A DNA stretch of 64,000 bases from JAWKWH01 sp965204295 (GTDB lineage Bacteria; Pseudomonadota; Alphaproteobacteria; Rhizobiales; Rhizobiaceae): contig OZ241973.1 of NCBI GenBank assembly GCA_965204295.1, positions 1,736,001 through 1,800,000 on the forward strand, in the 5' to 3' direction. How positions within the stretch are numbered: the stretch's first letter is position 1; each line of letters opens with the position of its first letter. Made by a program: the position numbers and the translations under genes. Positions 38,866-47,694 of this stretch are shown here, one piece after another. The notes under the pieces were generated by a model. That model did no database searches and was not told where the DNA came from. It saw only the letters and a program-made list of their open reading frames with translations.

Positions 38866-39867
38866 CTATCGTCCCGGAGTCAAGACGATTTTTGGCGCGG
38901 CAAGACGGCTCGAGAGGATGTCGGCGAACGCAGTTGCTCCCTCCGACAGCGGCCGCCGTTCAATCCAGCCCAATTCCCCGAAACGCCCGTCGAACAGGGC
39001 GCTTGCGGCCTCTTTGAAATCCTGTGACGTGTAGGTGTAGGCGCCGATGAAAGTGATCTCCTGTAACGTCATGCGGCGAACATCCAGGCCGCCGGTCGCA
39101 GACCCAAGACCGATGTGAACGATGATCCCGCCGTGGCGCGCCACCGTGCTTGCCGCCGCCCGCGTCTCTTCAACCCCGACGCCATCGACGACGATATCCG
39201 CGCTGCCGGGTTCCAGAGCGCCTGCCGATAGCGGATCGTAAGTCTCGATTCCATCGATCTGGTCGATCGTTGCGCGGCGTTCGGCGCTCGTTTCGGCCAA
39301 TTGTATCGATGCCGCGCCCCTGGCTTTCAGCGCAAGCGCCGCCCCAAGACCGATCGCACCGCCGCCAAACACCAAGCAGGCTGCATCGCCCGGATCCATG
39401 TGGCTGGAGTTTGCCGCCAACCGCACGGCATGCCAGCCACAGGCCAGCGGCTCGGCAAGGGCGGCGTGTTCGATGCGGACATGATCCGGTATCTCAACGA
39501 GATTGTTCGTCGGCATTGACACCAATTCGGCGAATGCGCCCTCGCGGGGAGGCATGGAAATGATCTGGCGGCCCTGACAGATATTGTCGCGTCCTTCCAG
39601 GCAGTCCCGGCATTCGCGGCAGGCGACGAGTGGATTGACTGTCACGCGTTTCCCGGCGCCGGCCCCTTCCAAAATCGTTCCGGCGGCTTCGTGACCGAGG
39701 ATAAGCGGTGCGGGTCTTCGGTCATCGTGGCCAAGGAACGCATGCATATCGGAACCGCAGATTCCAACCGCTTCCACCCTTATCAGAGCGTCGCCCTCGC
39801 GTATTGCCGGCTCAGGCGCCTCGCGATAGTCTAGGCGTCTTGGAGCGGTATAGACCAGCGCTTTCAT
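38866..39867 (-). CDS. Zinc-dependent dehydrogenase, HpsP-like
   Basis: 333 residues, zinc MDR family. The catalytic zinc motif VGICGSDMHAFLGHDDRRPAPLILGHEAAGTI is complete and the structural zinc loop has four Cys (LVACRECRDCLEGRDNICQG). The cofactor loop is FGGGAIGLGAALAL. ATG 39867 overlaps the upstream SDR remnant by four bases; extension to 39933 is rejected. With the upstream hisD-like gene and the SDR remnant it matches the order hpsN-hpsO-hpsP for 2,3-dihydroxypropane-1-sulfonate use; other polyol substrates are possible. Confidence 0.85.
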   Translation of the reverse strand: MKALVYTAPRRLDYREAPEPAIREGDALIRVEAVGICGSDMHAFLGHDDRRPAPLILGHEAAGTILEGAGAGKRVTVNPLVACRECRDCLEGRDNICQGRQIISMPPREGAFAELVSMPTNNLVEIPDHVRIEHAALAEPLACGWHAVRLAANSSHMDPGDAACLVFGGGAIGLGAALALKARGAASIQLAETSAERRATIDQIDGIETYDPLSAGALEPGSADIVVDGVGVEETRAAASTVARHGGIIVHIGLGSATGGLDVRRMTLQEITFIGAYTYTSQDFKEAASALFDGRFGELGWIERRPLSEGATAFADILSSRLAAPKIVLTPGR

Positions 39868-40073
39868 TCGGCGGCGCGGCCTCCGTCCACAAACAATATC
39901 CCGCCCGTTACGCGATCGGAAGCCGGCGAACAAATAACCGGCGCCGTTTTGCCTTCCGTTTCGGCGCGCCGGAATTCAAGCCTGTTCTTTCGCCGCGCAA
40001 GACCGGCAATTTTTGCGCCGGTGACCGGCGCCGCCCGTTCCCTGATGTCGAAGATCGATGGAGGGGCGTTCAT
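39864..40073 (-). pseudogene. Remnant of a short-chain dehydrogenase (HpsO-like), internally deleted
   Basis: A 69-codon open frame. Its beginning (SIFDIRERAAPVTGAK) matches the cofactor-binding start of an SDR and its end (VICSPASDRVTGGILFVDGG) matches the SDR C-terminus, but the roughly 180 residues between, including the NNAG motif and the catalytic Ser-Tyr-Lys, are missing. The reading frame is intact across the junction, so the deletion kept translational coupling to the next gene (ATGA overlap at 39864-39867). It lies between the HpsN-like and HpsP-like genes, where hpsO is expected. It cannot be a working dehydrogenase. Confidence 0.8.
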
Positions 40074-40076
40074 CGC

Positions 40077-41384
40077 TTATCCGGCGGCCGTCAGGTCGAA
40101 TGTTTCATCGGGAAAGTATTTCGCCAGCCGGATATCCGCCGTGCGGGCATGCCCTTCCATGCCCTCAAGCCGCGAGATCCGCGCGGCAGCTTCCGCGATC
40201 GGTTTGACGCCGTCCCGGGTTGCCCGCTGCCAGGTGACCATTTTCATGAATTTGTGGACCGACAGGCCGCCGGTATATTTCGCCGCCCCCGAAGTCGGCA
40301 GAACGTGATTCGTTCCCGACGCCTTGTCGCCAAAGGCGACCGTGGTCTCTTCACCCAGAAACAGCGAACCGTAGCACTTCAGCCGGTTCAGCCACCAGTC
40401 GAGGTCGGCGGCCTGCACCGTCAGATGTTCCGGAGCCGTCGCATCGGATACCTGCGCCATTTCCTCGCGATCGCCGCACATGATCACTTCGGCGTAATCC
40501 CGCCATGCGGCGGTCGCGTTCTCGGCGTTCACCTTTGGAAGCGTCGAAATCAGTTCAGGCACCAATTCCATTACCTTTTCGGCAAGCGGCCGATGCAGGG
40601 TTGCAAGCCATACCGGCGAATTGTATCCGTGCTCGGCCTGACCGACGAGGTCCCACGCCACAATGAACGGATCGGCTGTCTCGTCGGCGAGAATCAGGCT
40701 GTCGGTAGGGCCCGCAAACATGTCGATGCCGACACGCCCGAACAGGATACGCTTGGCTTCGGCGACGAACTGATTACCCGGACCGACCACGATGTCGGAT
40801 CTTGGCAGTCCGAACAGACCGAATGCCATGGCCGCGACGCCCTGGACCCCGCCCAGCGCCAGAATGGCGTCGGCGCCGCACAGGTTTGCCGTGTAGATGA
40901 CCGCCGGATTAACGCCGACGCCGGGCCGGGGCGGCGAACAGGCCGCGATATGCCCGCACCCCGCGACCTTCGCCGTCGTGACCGTCATCAGCGCCGAGGC
41001 GACGTGGCTGTAGCGGCCGCCCGGGGCGTAGCATCCCGCCGCCTGGCACGGGATCGATCTCTGGCCCGCGGTCAGACCCGGAACAATCTCAATCCGGGTG
41101 TCCGTTATCGTCGCTTTTTGCGCCTCGGCGAAACGACGAACATTGTCATGGGCAAAACGGATATCGTCTTTCAGTTTGTGCGGTACGGAACTGGCCGCTT
41201 CTTCCGTTTCGTCCGGCGTCAGAACGATGTTTCCGTCATATCCGTCGAATTTCGCGGCGTACCGCAGAGCGGTCTCGTCGCCGTGTTCCTCGATATCGTC
41301 AAGAATCGTCCGGACGGCGTCATGCACATCGCCGGAATCGCCGGTTGACGTTTTGGAGGCCTTTTTCAGATACTCAATCGGCAT
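40077..41384 (-). CDS. Sulfopropanediol 3-dehydrogenase-like protein (HpsN, histidinol dehydrogenase family)
   Basis: 435 residues, histidinol dehydrogenase fold. Segments IPCQAAGCYAPGGRYSHVASALMTVTTAKVAGC, ALGGVQGVAAMAFG, VVGPGNQFVAEAKRILFG and WDLVGQAEHGYNSP carry the NAD and metal-binding residues. It is not in a his operon; it is preceded by a LacI regulator and followed by SDR and zinc-dehydrogenase genes, the arrangement of hpsNOP, where HpsN oxidises (R)-dihydroxypropane sulfonate to sulfolactate. A related polyol is possible. Confidence 0.8.
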   Translation of the reverse strand: MPIEYLKKASKTSTGDSGDVHDAVRTILDDIEEHGDETALRYAAKFDGYDGNIVLTPDETEEAASSVPHKLKDDIRFAHDNVRRFAEAQKATITDTRIEIVPGLTAGQRSIPCQAAGCYAPGGRYSHVASALMTVTTAKVAGCGHIAACSPPRPGVGVNPAVIYTANLCGADAILALGGVQGVAAMAFGLFGLPRSDIVVGPGNQFVAEAKRILFGRVGIDMFAGPTDSLILADETADPFIVAWDLVGQAEHGYNSPVWLATLHRPLAEKVMELVPELISTLPKVNAENATAAWRDYAEVIMCGDREEMAQVSDATAPEHLTVQAADLDWWLNRLKCYGSLFLGEETTVAFGDKASGTNHVLPTSGAAKYTGGLSVHKFMKMVTWQRATRDGVKPIAEAAARISRLEGMEGHARTADIRLAKYFPDETFDLTAAG

Positions 41385-41459
41385 TGAGCGGTCCCGGAAC
41401 TGGTCGTTTTTGATCCCGATATCGGCAATTTGCGCGAAATTTGCGCTTGTATGCGCCAG

Positions 41460-41495
41460 TGTAAGCGCTTACATTCGCCAATGCAAGCGCTTACA
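41460..41495. promoter_or_regulatory. Two LacI-type operators between hpsN-like and lacI-type genes
   Basis: A perfect 14-bp palindrome, TGTAAGCGCTTACA, at 41460-41473 and a near-perfect copy, TGCAAGCGCTTACA, at 41482-41495. The centres are 22 bp apart, two helical turns, so two dimers would bind the same face. AAGCGCTT-centred palindromes are typical for LacI-family proteins. The site lies between divergent genes, close to the regulator start. Confidence 0.88.
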
Positions 41496-41520
41496 TCGAT
41501 AATTTCCATTCGAGACGGCT

Positions 41521-42540
41521 TTGAAAAATTCATCGCGGAAACCGAAGATCGATGATGTCGCCACGGAGGCCGGCGTATCGACCGCGACCGTCTCGCGCTG
41601 CCTCAACGCGCCCGGCCGGGTTTCCGAACAGACGCGGGTCAAGGTGCGCGACGTCATCCAGAAGCTGGGGTATGCTCCGAATTTCGGCGCCCAGGCGCTT
41701 GCGTCAAACAGGACCAATGCCGTTGGCGCGGTGATACCGACCATGGACAACGCAATTTTCGCCCGCGGGCTTCAGGCGTTCCAGGAGGTGCTGGCGAACT
41801 CGGGCGTCACGTTGCTGGTCGCCAGTTCGGATTATCGGCCGGGCAAGGAGTTCGAGCAGATTTGCGCGCTCTCGGGGCGGGGAGTTGACGGCTTTTTGCT
41901 GATCGGGCGGGAGCGGCCGGAAAGCACCGTCGAATTTCTGAATGAACGCGATATTCCCCATGTGCTCGCATGGAACACAGCGGCGGCCGGACAATCGAGT
42001 TTCGCCGGTTTCGATAACCGGGCGGCGGCCGGCATGATGGCGCGCCTGGTGCTCGAATGGGGGCACCGCCGGGTGGCGATTATCTCTGCCCGAAGGGAGG
42101 GCAACGATCGCGCCGCGGACCGCGTTGAGGGTATGCTGAGCGTATTGGAGACGGCGGGAACTGTTGACGGTCCTCAGATCGTCGAATGTTCCTACACGCT
42201 CGATGCCGGCGCCGCGGCCTTCGAAAGGCTGATGCGGATATCGCCGCGACCGACCGCGATCTTGTGCGGTAACGACGTGTTGGCCGCCGGTGCGCTGGGC
42301 GAAGCGCGCCGGTTGAACATGGGAGTTCCGGAAGATGTGTCGATCGTCGGATTTGACGATATCGACCTGTCCCGGGCGACGGCGCCGCAAATAACCACCG
42401 TACATGTGCCGCACCGGCGTATGGGCAGGGCCGCGGCGGAAATGCTGCTTGCGATGCGCAAGGGCCGGAGAAATCCCGAAAGCGTTACGTTCGAGACCAA
42501 AATCGTGTTGCGCGAGACGCTTGGCCCCGCGCCACGATGA
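41521..42540 (+). CDS. LacI-family transcriptional regulator
   Basis: 339 residues from a TTG start. The N-terminal helix-turn-helix reads KIDDVATEAGVSTATVSRCLNAPGRVSEQTRVKV, with the hinge helix NFGAQALASNRTNAVGAVIP, followed by a periplasmic-binding-protein-like effector domain (SIVGFDDIDLSRATAPQITTVHVPHRRMGRAAAEML). It is divergent from the hpsN-like gene across two AAGCGCTT palindromes, so it probably represses that operon and itself. The effector is unknown. Confidence 0.92.
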   Translation: MKNSSRKPKIDDVATEAGVSTATVSRCLNAPGRVSEQTRVKVRDVIQKLGYAPNFGAQALASNRTNAVGAVIPTMDNAIFARGLQAFQEVLANSGVTLLVASSDYRPGKEFEQICALSGRGVDGFLLIGRERPESTVEFLNERDIPHVLAWNTAAAGQSSFAGFDNRAAAGMMARLVLEWGHRRVAIISARREGNDRAADRVEGMLSVLETAGTVDGPQIVECSYTLDAGAAAFERLMRISPRPTAILCGNDVLAAGALGEARRLNMGVPEDVSIVGFDDIDLSRATAPQITTVHVPHRRMGRAAAEMLLAMRKGRRNPESVTFETKIVLRETLGPAPR

Positions 42541-42633
42541 CAATTTCAGCACAGGCCGATACCATCAGGCGGATGGCGGCGGCGTTCCGGCGGGTTTCAG
42601 CGCCTCTTCGACGGATCCGGCGTCGCTCGCATA

Positions 42634-43386
42634 TCAACTCCCCGCCCGGCGCTCAGGCGATTTCGAAATCCGATTGATCGAGCCGACAAACCCGATCCTT
42701 GCATCGGGCTCCCTCATCCCGCGAGGCTGCCAAACGTGGCGGAACAAGAAAAACCGGGTCAGCCGGAATGCGTCATCAATCTCGCGGATTTCCCCGCATA
42801 TTCCCGACCCCGGCCTAAGAAAGGCGGGCAGAGGCAGCATCTTGTCGGCCCATGGCGCCCCCGCGACGCCCGATACGGCCTGTCCGGATTTCGGCGAAAC
42901 GAATACCAGATCGTCGCTCGCTCCCGTCGCGGCGCATCGCGAAAGTTCCAGACCGAACCCCAGTTCCTCGAGAACCAGCAATTCAAACCGCGCGATCAGT
43001 TCGGCCGCAGCGCGCGCATCCTCGAGATGTTCGACGATCAACTTTGCCGCGCCGTACAATTCGGGATGCGGGTCTCGTTCGGGCAGAAGGCGCAAATGAG
43101 CGGCCAGAACCTGAAGTCCATATATGGCGACGGACGAATCGAACAATCTCGCCGCGTTGAGTTCCAGCGGTTCGACCTGAAACGTGCCCAAATGCTCGTC
43201 CAGCCGGGCGCGCCATGAAAGATTGACCCGATTGCCCGCTTGCAGGACCGGTTGCTGGCGTCTGGACCGTCCGCCGCGAACAAGACCGAGATGCCTGCCG
43301 TGACCGGCCGTGATCGCTTCGAGAATCACACTCGTCTCACCGTGCTTGCGGGCGCCGAGTATGATTGCTTCATCCTGCCAGTGCAT
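42634..43386 (-). CDS. recO: DNA repair protein RecO
   Basis: 250 residues. The N-terminal OB-fold starts WQDEAIILGARKHGETSVILEAITAGHGRHLGLVRGG, the standard RecO opening; the C-terminal region follows the family in length. RecO helps load RecA at gaps with RecR/RecF. It lies downstream of era in the conserved order lepB-rnc-era-recO. An unassigned 93-bp spacer separates its end from the convergent lacI-type gene. Confidence 0.92.
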   Translation of the reverse strand: MHWQDEAIILGARKHGETSVILEAITAGHGRHLGLVRGGRSRRQQPVLQAGNRVNLSWRARLDEHLGTFQVEPLELNAARLFDSSVAIYGLQVLAAHLRLLPERDPHPELYGAAKLIVEHLEDARAAAELIARFELLVLEELGFGLELSRCAATGASDDLVFVSPKSGQAVSGVAGAPWADKMLPLPAFLRPGSGICGEIREIDDAFRLTRFFLFRHVWQPRGMREPDARIGFVGSINRISKSPERRAGS

Positions 43387-43404
43387 TTGCCGAATGTCCG
43401 CGGA

Positions 43405-44322
43405 TCAACCGGGGAATTCAAGTCCGATCACGCGATATCTTTCAGGATCGCGCGCCCAGTTGCCCCGAACCTTCACGAACAGAAACAGATGCACGTTCCG
43501 ACCCAGCATCTCGCCGATCTCCCGCCGAGCGGCGGCGCCGATCGCCCTTATGGTCTCGCCCCGGCGGCCGAGCACGATCTTTTTCTGACTGTCTCGTTCG
43601 ACGAAAATCACCTGTTCAATCCGCACCGACCCGTCCTTTTTCTTCTCCCACTTTTCGGTTTCGACATGCGAGGCGTAGGGCAGTTCCCGGTGCAGTCTGA
43701 GGGTCAGTTTCTCGCGTGTCGTTTCGGCGGCCAGCCGGCGAAGCGGAAGATCGGAGATTTGATCTTCGGGATAATACCATGGCCCTTGCGGCAGGGTTTC
43801 GGCGAGGTAGTCTAGAATGTCCCCGCAGCCCGAGCCTTTTAGCGCCGATATCATGAAGGTCCGGTCGAAATCGACGATCTTGTTCGCCGCCGCCGCAAGA
43901 CCGGGCAAGGCTTCCCGCCCGATCCGGTCGATCTTGTTGAGAACAAGGATCTTCGGTTTTCCGATATCTCCCAAATCCTTCAGGATATGTTCGTTTCCCT
44001 CGACCAGACCGCGTTCGGCATCAATCAGCAACAGGACGATATCCGCGTCCCGCGCTCCGACCCAGGCCGAAGTCACCATGGCCCGATCCAGTTGCCTGCG
44101 TGGCTTGAAAATTCCGGGCGTGTCCACGAGCGCGATTTGCGCGTTTTCATGAATCGCCACGCCGCGCATGATCGCACGGGTCGTCTGCGCCTTGTGGGTC
44201 ACGATGGACACCTTGGCGCCGACGAGCCGGTTGACCAGCGTGGATTTGCCTGCATTGGGCGCACCGAGCAGGGCGACAAATCCGGAGCGGGTTGCCGGGT
44301 TGCCGGAACCGGATTCGTTCAT
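43405..44322 (-). CDS. era: GTPase Era
   Basis: 305 residues. The GTPase motifs are G1 GAPNAGKSTLVNRL, G2/G3 region VDTPGIF, G4 LNKID; the C-terminal KH domain (REKLTLRLHRELPYASHVETEKWEKKKDGSVRIEQVIFVERDSQKKIVLGRRGETIRAIGAAARREI) binds the 3' end of 16S rRNA. Era assists 30S maturation. ATG 44322 overlaps the rnc stop by four bases; a longer frame to 44691 only overlaps rnc and is rejected. Confidence 0.95.
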   Translation of the reverse strand: MNESGSGNPATRSGFVALLGAPNAGKSTLVNRLVGAKVSIVTHKAQTTRAIMRGVAIHENAQIALVDTPGIFKPRRQLDRAMVTSAWVGARDADIVLLLIDAERGLVEGNEHILKDLGDIGKPKILVLNKIDRIGREALPGLAAAANKIVDFDRTFMISALKGSGCGDILDYLAETLPQGPWYYPEDQISDLPLRRLAAETTREKLTLRLHRELPYASHVETEKWEKKKDGSVRIEQVIFVERDSQKKIVLGRRGETIRAIGAAARREIGEMLGRNVHLFLFVKVRGNWARDPERYRVIGLEFPG

Positions 44323-45035
44323 TTGTCCGTCGCTTCGACCGGCCACACGCCTTCCCGAACGAGAATGGCGGCCGCCGCGGCCTGCTCGGCCTCGCGTTTC
44401 GACCGCCCGGCGCCGGTCTCCGGCTTGTATCCCGTCACTGTCGCCCTGATGGTGAATACCGGGTCGTGATCGGGTCCAGTTCTGTCCTCCGTCTCGTAAA
44501 CGGGAGTCTGGTCCGCTTCGCGATGCGCCCATTCCTGAAGTTCGGTCTTTGCATCCCGCCGGTCGGCGTCCGAGGTGGACGCCAGCGGACGCCAGTTTCG
44601 CTCGATGAACCGCCGCGCCGGCTCGATTCCACCGTCCAGATAGATGGCCGCGATGAGCGACTCGATGGCGTCGGCGCGAATGTTCCGGCACTTTCGCCCC
44701 TCAAGAGACTTGATCTCTACGCCGGTCGCGATCAGGTTGCCGAGATTGATTTTATCCGCGATCCGGGCGCAGGCGTCGGCATTGACCAGCAGATTGAACC
44801 GGCGGGACAATTCTCCCTCGTCGGCATCGGGAAACTCCGCCCACAACATCTCGGCGATCACCAAGCCAAGCACACGATCTCCGAGAAATTCAAGCCTCTC
44901 GTAATTGCCTCCGGTCGCGCTGTCGGCGCTGGAATGCGTGAGCGCACGCATCAGATACCCGGTCGAGGAAAATTCATGCCCGGTCCGCTTGCCGATGCGG
45001 TCCGTCATTTCCGCCGGATTCGGCGCGCGCGCCAT
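44319..45035 (-). CDS. rnc: Ribonuclease III
   Basis: About 238 residues. The nuclease signature is NYERLEFLGDRVLGLVIAEML, with the second metal cluster in ADAIESLIAAIYLDGG; a C-terminal dsRNA-binding domain (AKTELQEWAHREADQTPVYETEDRTGPDHDPVFTIRA) follows. It processes rRNA and, in type II CRISPR systems, cuts the crRNA-tracrRNA duplex, so it is a likely partner of the locus at 55210-64000; some II-C systems can bypass it. The start at 45035 follows the lepB stop; a start at 45089 inside lepB is possible. Confidence 0.94.
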   Translation of the reverse strand: MARAPNPAEMTDRIGKRTGHEFSSTGYLMRALTHSSADSATGGNYERLEFLGDRVLGLVIAEMLWAEFPDADEGELSRRFNLLVNADACARIADKINLGNLIATGVEIKSLEGRKCRNIRADAIESLIAAIYLDGGIEPARRFIERNWRPLASTSDADRRDAKTELQEWAHREADQTPVYETEDRTGPDHDPVFTIRATVTGYKPETGAGRSKREAEQAAAAAILVREGVWPVEATDK

Positions 45036-45040
45036 CGGCG

Positions 45041-45790
45041 TCAATTCACCCGGTTGAACAGCCGGGACGGGCGGGCGAGCGATGGCCACTTCCAGACCTC
45101 AAGCGGGCTTGCGCCGCCGGCTATGGAAAAGAAAATGATATTGGCCCTGCCGACCAGGTGATCGGCCGGAACGTAGCCGACATTGAAGCGGCTGTCCGTC
45201 GAGTTGTCTCGATTGTCGCCCATCATGAAGTAATGGCCCTCGGGCACGATGAACTCGCGCGTATCGTCGCCGGGCGTTCCCTTGCTCAGATCCAGTGTCC
45301 GGTATGAAACCCCGTTCGGCAGCGTTTCGCGGTAGACATCCACCGGGCCAACCCGCTCCGTCACATCCTCATCGTCGATCCGATCAATCAGTTCACGCCT
45401 GATCGGCGCGCCGTTGATTCGCAGCAGGCCGTCCCTGACCTGAATCCTGTCGCCCGGAAGGCCGATCACCCGTTTGATATAGTCGATGGAGGGGTTTGGC
45501 GGAAACTTGAAGACCGCGACGTCGCCACGCTCCGGCTCGCCCGACCATATTCTCCCTGAAAACAGGTTCGGCGAAAAGGGCAGCGCGTGCCGCGAATAGC
45601 CATAGGCCCACTTGGTGACGAAGAGATAATCGCCTTCGAGCAGGGTGGGCCGCATCGATCCAGAGGGTATGGAGAACGGCTGGAACAACACGGAGCGGAT
45701 GACGAGCGCGAGCAGCACGGCCTGCACGACGACGCTGACGGTCTCGCCAAGTCCGCCGGATTTCTTTTCCTTCTTGTCCGCCACGCTCAT
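45041..45790 (-). CDS. lepB: Signal peptidase I
   Basis: 249 residues. An N-terminal membrane segment (VSVVVQAVLLALVIRSVLF) precedes the catalytic Ser in IPSGSMRPTLLEGDYLFVTKWAYG and the catalytic Lys in YIKRVIGLPGDRI; the PEGHYFMMGDNRDNSTDSR box is complete. It removes signal peptides from exported proteins, such as the LivK-type protein here. It is first in lepB-rnc-era-recO. Confidence 0.95.
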   Translation of the reverse strand: MSVADKKEKKSGGLGETVSVVVQAVLLALVIRSVLFQPFSIPSGSMRPTLLEGDYLFVTKWAYGYSRHALPFSPNLFSGRIWSGEPERGDVAVFKFPPNPSIDYIKRVIGLPGDRIQVRDGLLRINGAPIRRELIDRIDDEDVTERVGPVDVYRETLPNGVSYRTLDLSKGTPGDDTREFIVPEGHYFMMGDNRDNSTDSRFNVGYVPADHLVGRANIIFFSIAGGASPLEVWKWPSLARPSRLFNRVN

Positions 45791-46048
45791 GTCGTCCTCG
45801 TTGTCGCCACCTGCGCCCTATTAGAGCGGTTCACCTTCAAATGGAAGCGGTTTGACGGGCGGGATTTTTCGTCCCGGCAAAGAGAACGCGGCGGGGCGAC
45901 AGGGAAGCCCATGGGCCGGCGGTCGGGGGGGGAGGTGAGCGGCAACGACCTGCGCCACGGTTTCGACGCGGGTTCCGCATCGGCTTCTTTGTTCCCGCAA
46001 AGGCCCGGATATGCGGCTTCGGGCCGCCCTGGCCCGGGTATGCGCGAA
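45791..46048. other. Intergenic stretch between lepB start and WYL regulator end
   Basis: 258 bp without a supported gene. It should contain the lepB promoter. A segment near 45825-45875 has GAGCGGTTCACC and GGAAGCGGTT in near-inverted arrangement followed by GGGATTTTTCGTCCC, which may be a dispersed intergenic repeat or terminator for the AAA/WYL operon. I could not find a second copy in this window. Confidence 0.35.
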
Positions 46049-47038
46049 TCAATCGCGCAGCCGCGCCGCCACGGCGTTGACTTCGTTGAGCATGATTTCC
46101 CCGAGAGCGTCCGGCCGGACGATTTCGACCTTGCCGCTCCATGAAAACAGATGGCGGGCCAGTTCCAGCATTCCGCCCGAGCGGAAACGGACCTCCAGAC
46201 GGCGGTCGGAGAGGGTTTGGATTTTCTGGCGCGGGTGGAACCGGAAGGACCGGGCGTCGGCGGCGACGTCCTCGTCGAAGCGCAGGACGACATCGTGCAA
46301 ATCCTCCTGAAATACGCCGAAGGACCGGGCCGCGAAGGCTTCGAGATCGAACGTCTCGTCATGCGCCGCCGGAACCTCGGTGACGACGGGGTTCTTCATC
46401 CGGTCCAGCCGGAACAGCATCGGGTCGCCCCAATCGTTGCCGCCATGAGCCACGAGGTAGGATCGCGCGCCGATCATCAGCCCGCGCGGGGCCACCTCAT
46501 GCGTGCGCGAGCCGTGCGCCGCCTCGTAATCGAAACGCAGTGTGGCGCCGGTCAGCAGGGCGTGTTGGCAGGCCTGCTGCACCTCCCGCGCGACCGCCCG
46601 GCGCGGCCCCGGCGTGACGATGGGAATCTGCGCGTGAGCCAGAACTTCCAGGTCGGGCGCCACCCTGCGCCTGTCATTGCCGCGCAGGGCGGCAAGCAGG
46701 CGATGCCGCAGAGAATCGAGTCGCTCGGCGCGTTCGGTCTGGCCCTGCTTCCTCATGGCCGCGACCGCAAGGTCCAGGTCCGCCAGTTCCTCCACCGTCG
46801 GCGCAAGCAGGCCCGGGGACAGATGGCCCTGCAGACGGTAGCGCAACTGCTGACCGTCGCGCAGCGTTTCGATCGGGAAAAGGAGATCGAGCGCACCGCG
46901 CATCCGCTGCGCCGTCCGGCGGCTCACCTCCATATCGGAGGCGATCTCGTCGATCGTCAGACCCTCGGCGGTCGCGCCAAGCCGGAGCGCAAGCTGAAGA
47001 TGGCGGACCACACCGGACTTGCGGGCGTCGTCCGTCAT
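46049..47038 (-). CDS. WYL-domain transcriptional regulator
   Basis: 329 residues. The N-terminal winged helix reads LTIDEIASDMEVSRRTAQRMRGALDLLFPIE (HTH of the YafY/DeoR-like type); the central WYL domain has ALLTGATLRFDYEA and HEVAPRGLMIGARSYLVAHGG, and a C-terminal WCX extension follows (FRFHPRQKIQTLSDRRLEVRFRSGG). WYL proteins regulate many anti-phage systems and can sense nucleic acid or nucleotides. It is the last gene of a four-gene operon and overlaps the previous stop by four bases. It may control the operon. Confidence 0.9.
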   Translation of the reverse strand: MTDDARKSGVVRHLQLALRLGATAEGLTIDEIASDMEVSRRTAQRMRGALDLLFPIETLRDGQQLRYRLQGHLSPGLLAPTVEELADLDLAVAAMRKQGQTERAERLDSLRHRLLAALRGNDRRRVAPDLEVLAHAQIPIVTPGPRRAVAREVQQACQHALLTGATLRFDYEAAHGSRTHEVAPRGLMIGARSYLVAHGGNDWGDPMLFRLDRMKNPVVTEVPAAHDETFDLEAFAARSFGVFQEDLHDVVLRFDEDVAADARSFRFHPRQKIQTLSDRRLEVRFRSGGMLELARHLFSWSGKVEIVRPDALGEIMLNEVNAVAARLRD

Positions 47039-47694
47039 CCGGCGGCGGGCGTCAGAACGGGAACGCCGGCGAGGGCTTCCGCCGCGACGGTGTGTGGATG
47101 GTCGGCCTCGAAGAGGATTTTGAGGGGTTCGAGAACGAATTTCATCAAATCGCGCTCATCCTTCAAGGCGAAAATCGGAAGGGCGAAAAAGAAACCGCCA
47201 TAATACTCGTCGGCCTCGCCATCCTCGTACTGCCAAGGCCAAGCCCAGAGACCGTTTCCGCGGTGGTGCAGGTTTTTTGCGTTATGGGAATCGAAGTCGC
47301 CAACGGACCAGAAGCTGTCGCATTCTTCGTAATCGTCGCACTTGTGCCAGCCCATGATGAGGCAAGTCTGATCCATCCATGGCCAGTCGAGGTTCTGCTC
47401 TGTCGCGTCTTCGGTACCGCAAAGGCGCACGATATAGGTAAGGGTTCCGGCAGGTTCCCCCTCGGTTCCGCCTTTGACTTTCCAGTTGCGCAAGGAGGCC
47501 CTGGCGACCCAATCCGTTTTATTGAATTTGTTTTTCTTATCGGTGGCCTCGACCTCGCCAATGTCGGCTTTGCCCTTGGACAGCATCCCCTCAAGACTGC
47601 GCATCAATGCGCTAAGGTCGACCGACGAACTCCGCAGATTTTCCGCCAAGCGAAAGAGCTTCCGGCCATTTTCGCGATCTTCGCTGGTAATCAT
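47035..47694 (-). CDS. Unknown protein in the AAA-nuclease-WYL operon
   Basis: 219 residues, soluble, rich in Trp, Asp and Glu, no recognised domain. The N-terminus looks helical (MITSEDRENGRKLFRLAENLRSSSVDLSALMRSLEGML); the centre has a His/Cys-containing stretch (MGWHKCDDYEECDSFWSVGDFDSHNAKNLHH) that could bind metal. Both ends overlap neighbours by four bases, so it is a fixed component of the operon. It might be the effector, a sensor or a structural partner of the ATPase; the sequence does not decide. Confidence 0.75.
   Translation of the reverse strand: MITSEDRENGRKLFRLAENLRSSSVDLSALMRSLEGMLSKGKADIGEVEATDKKNKFNKTDWVARASLRNWKVKGGTEGEPAGTLTYIVRLCGTEDATEQNLDWPWMDQTCLIMGWHKCDDYEECDSFWSVGDFDSHNAKNLHHRGNGLWAWPWQYEDGEADEYYGGFFFALPIFALKDERDLMKFVLEPLKILFEADHPHTVAAEALAGVPVLTPAAG

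Noticed and set aside
40077..41384. Histidine biosynthesis gene hisD
   Set aside because: Fold and motifs fit the histidinol dehydrogenase family, but the neighbours (LacI regulator, SDR remnant, zinc dehydrogenase) fit hpsN and no his gene is nearby.
44323..44691. N-terminal extension of Era
   Set aside because: The frame continues upstream inside rnc, but the GTPase starts normally at 44322 with an ATGA overlap.
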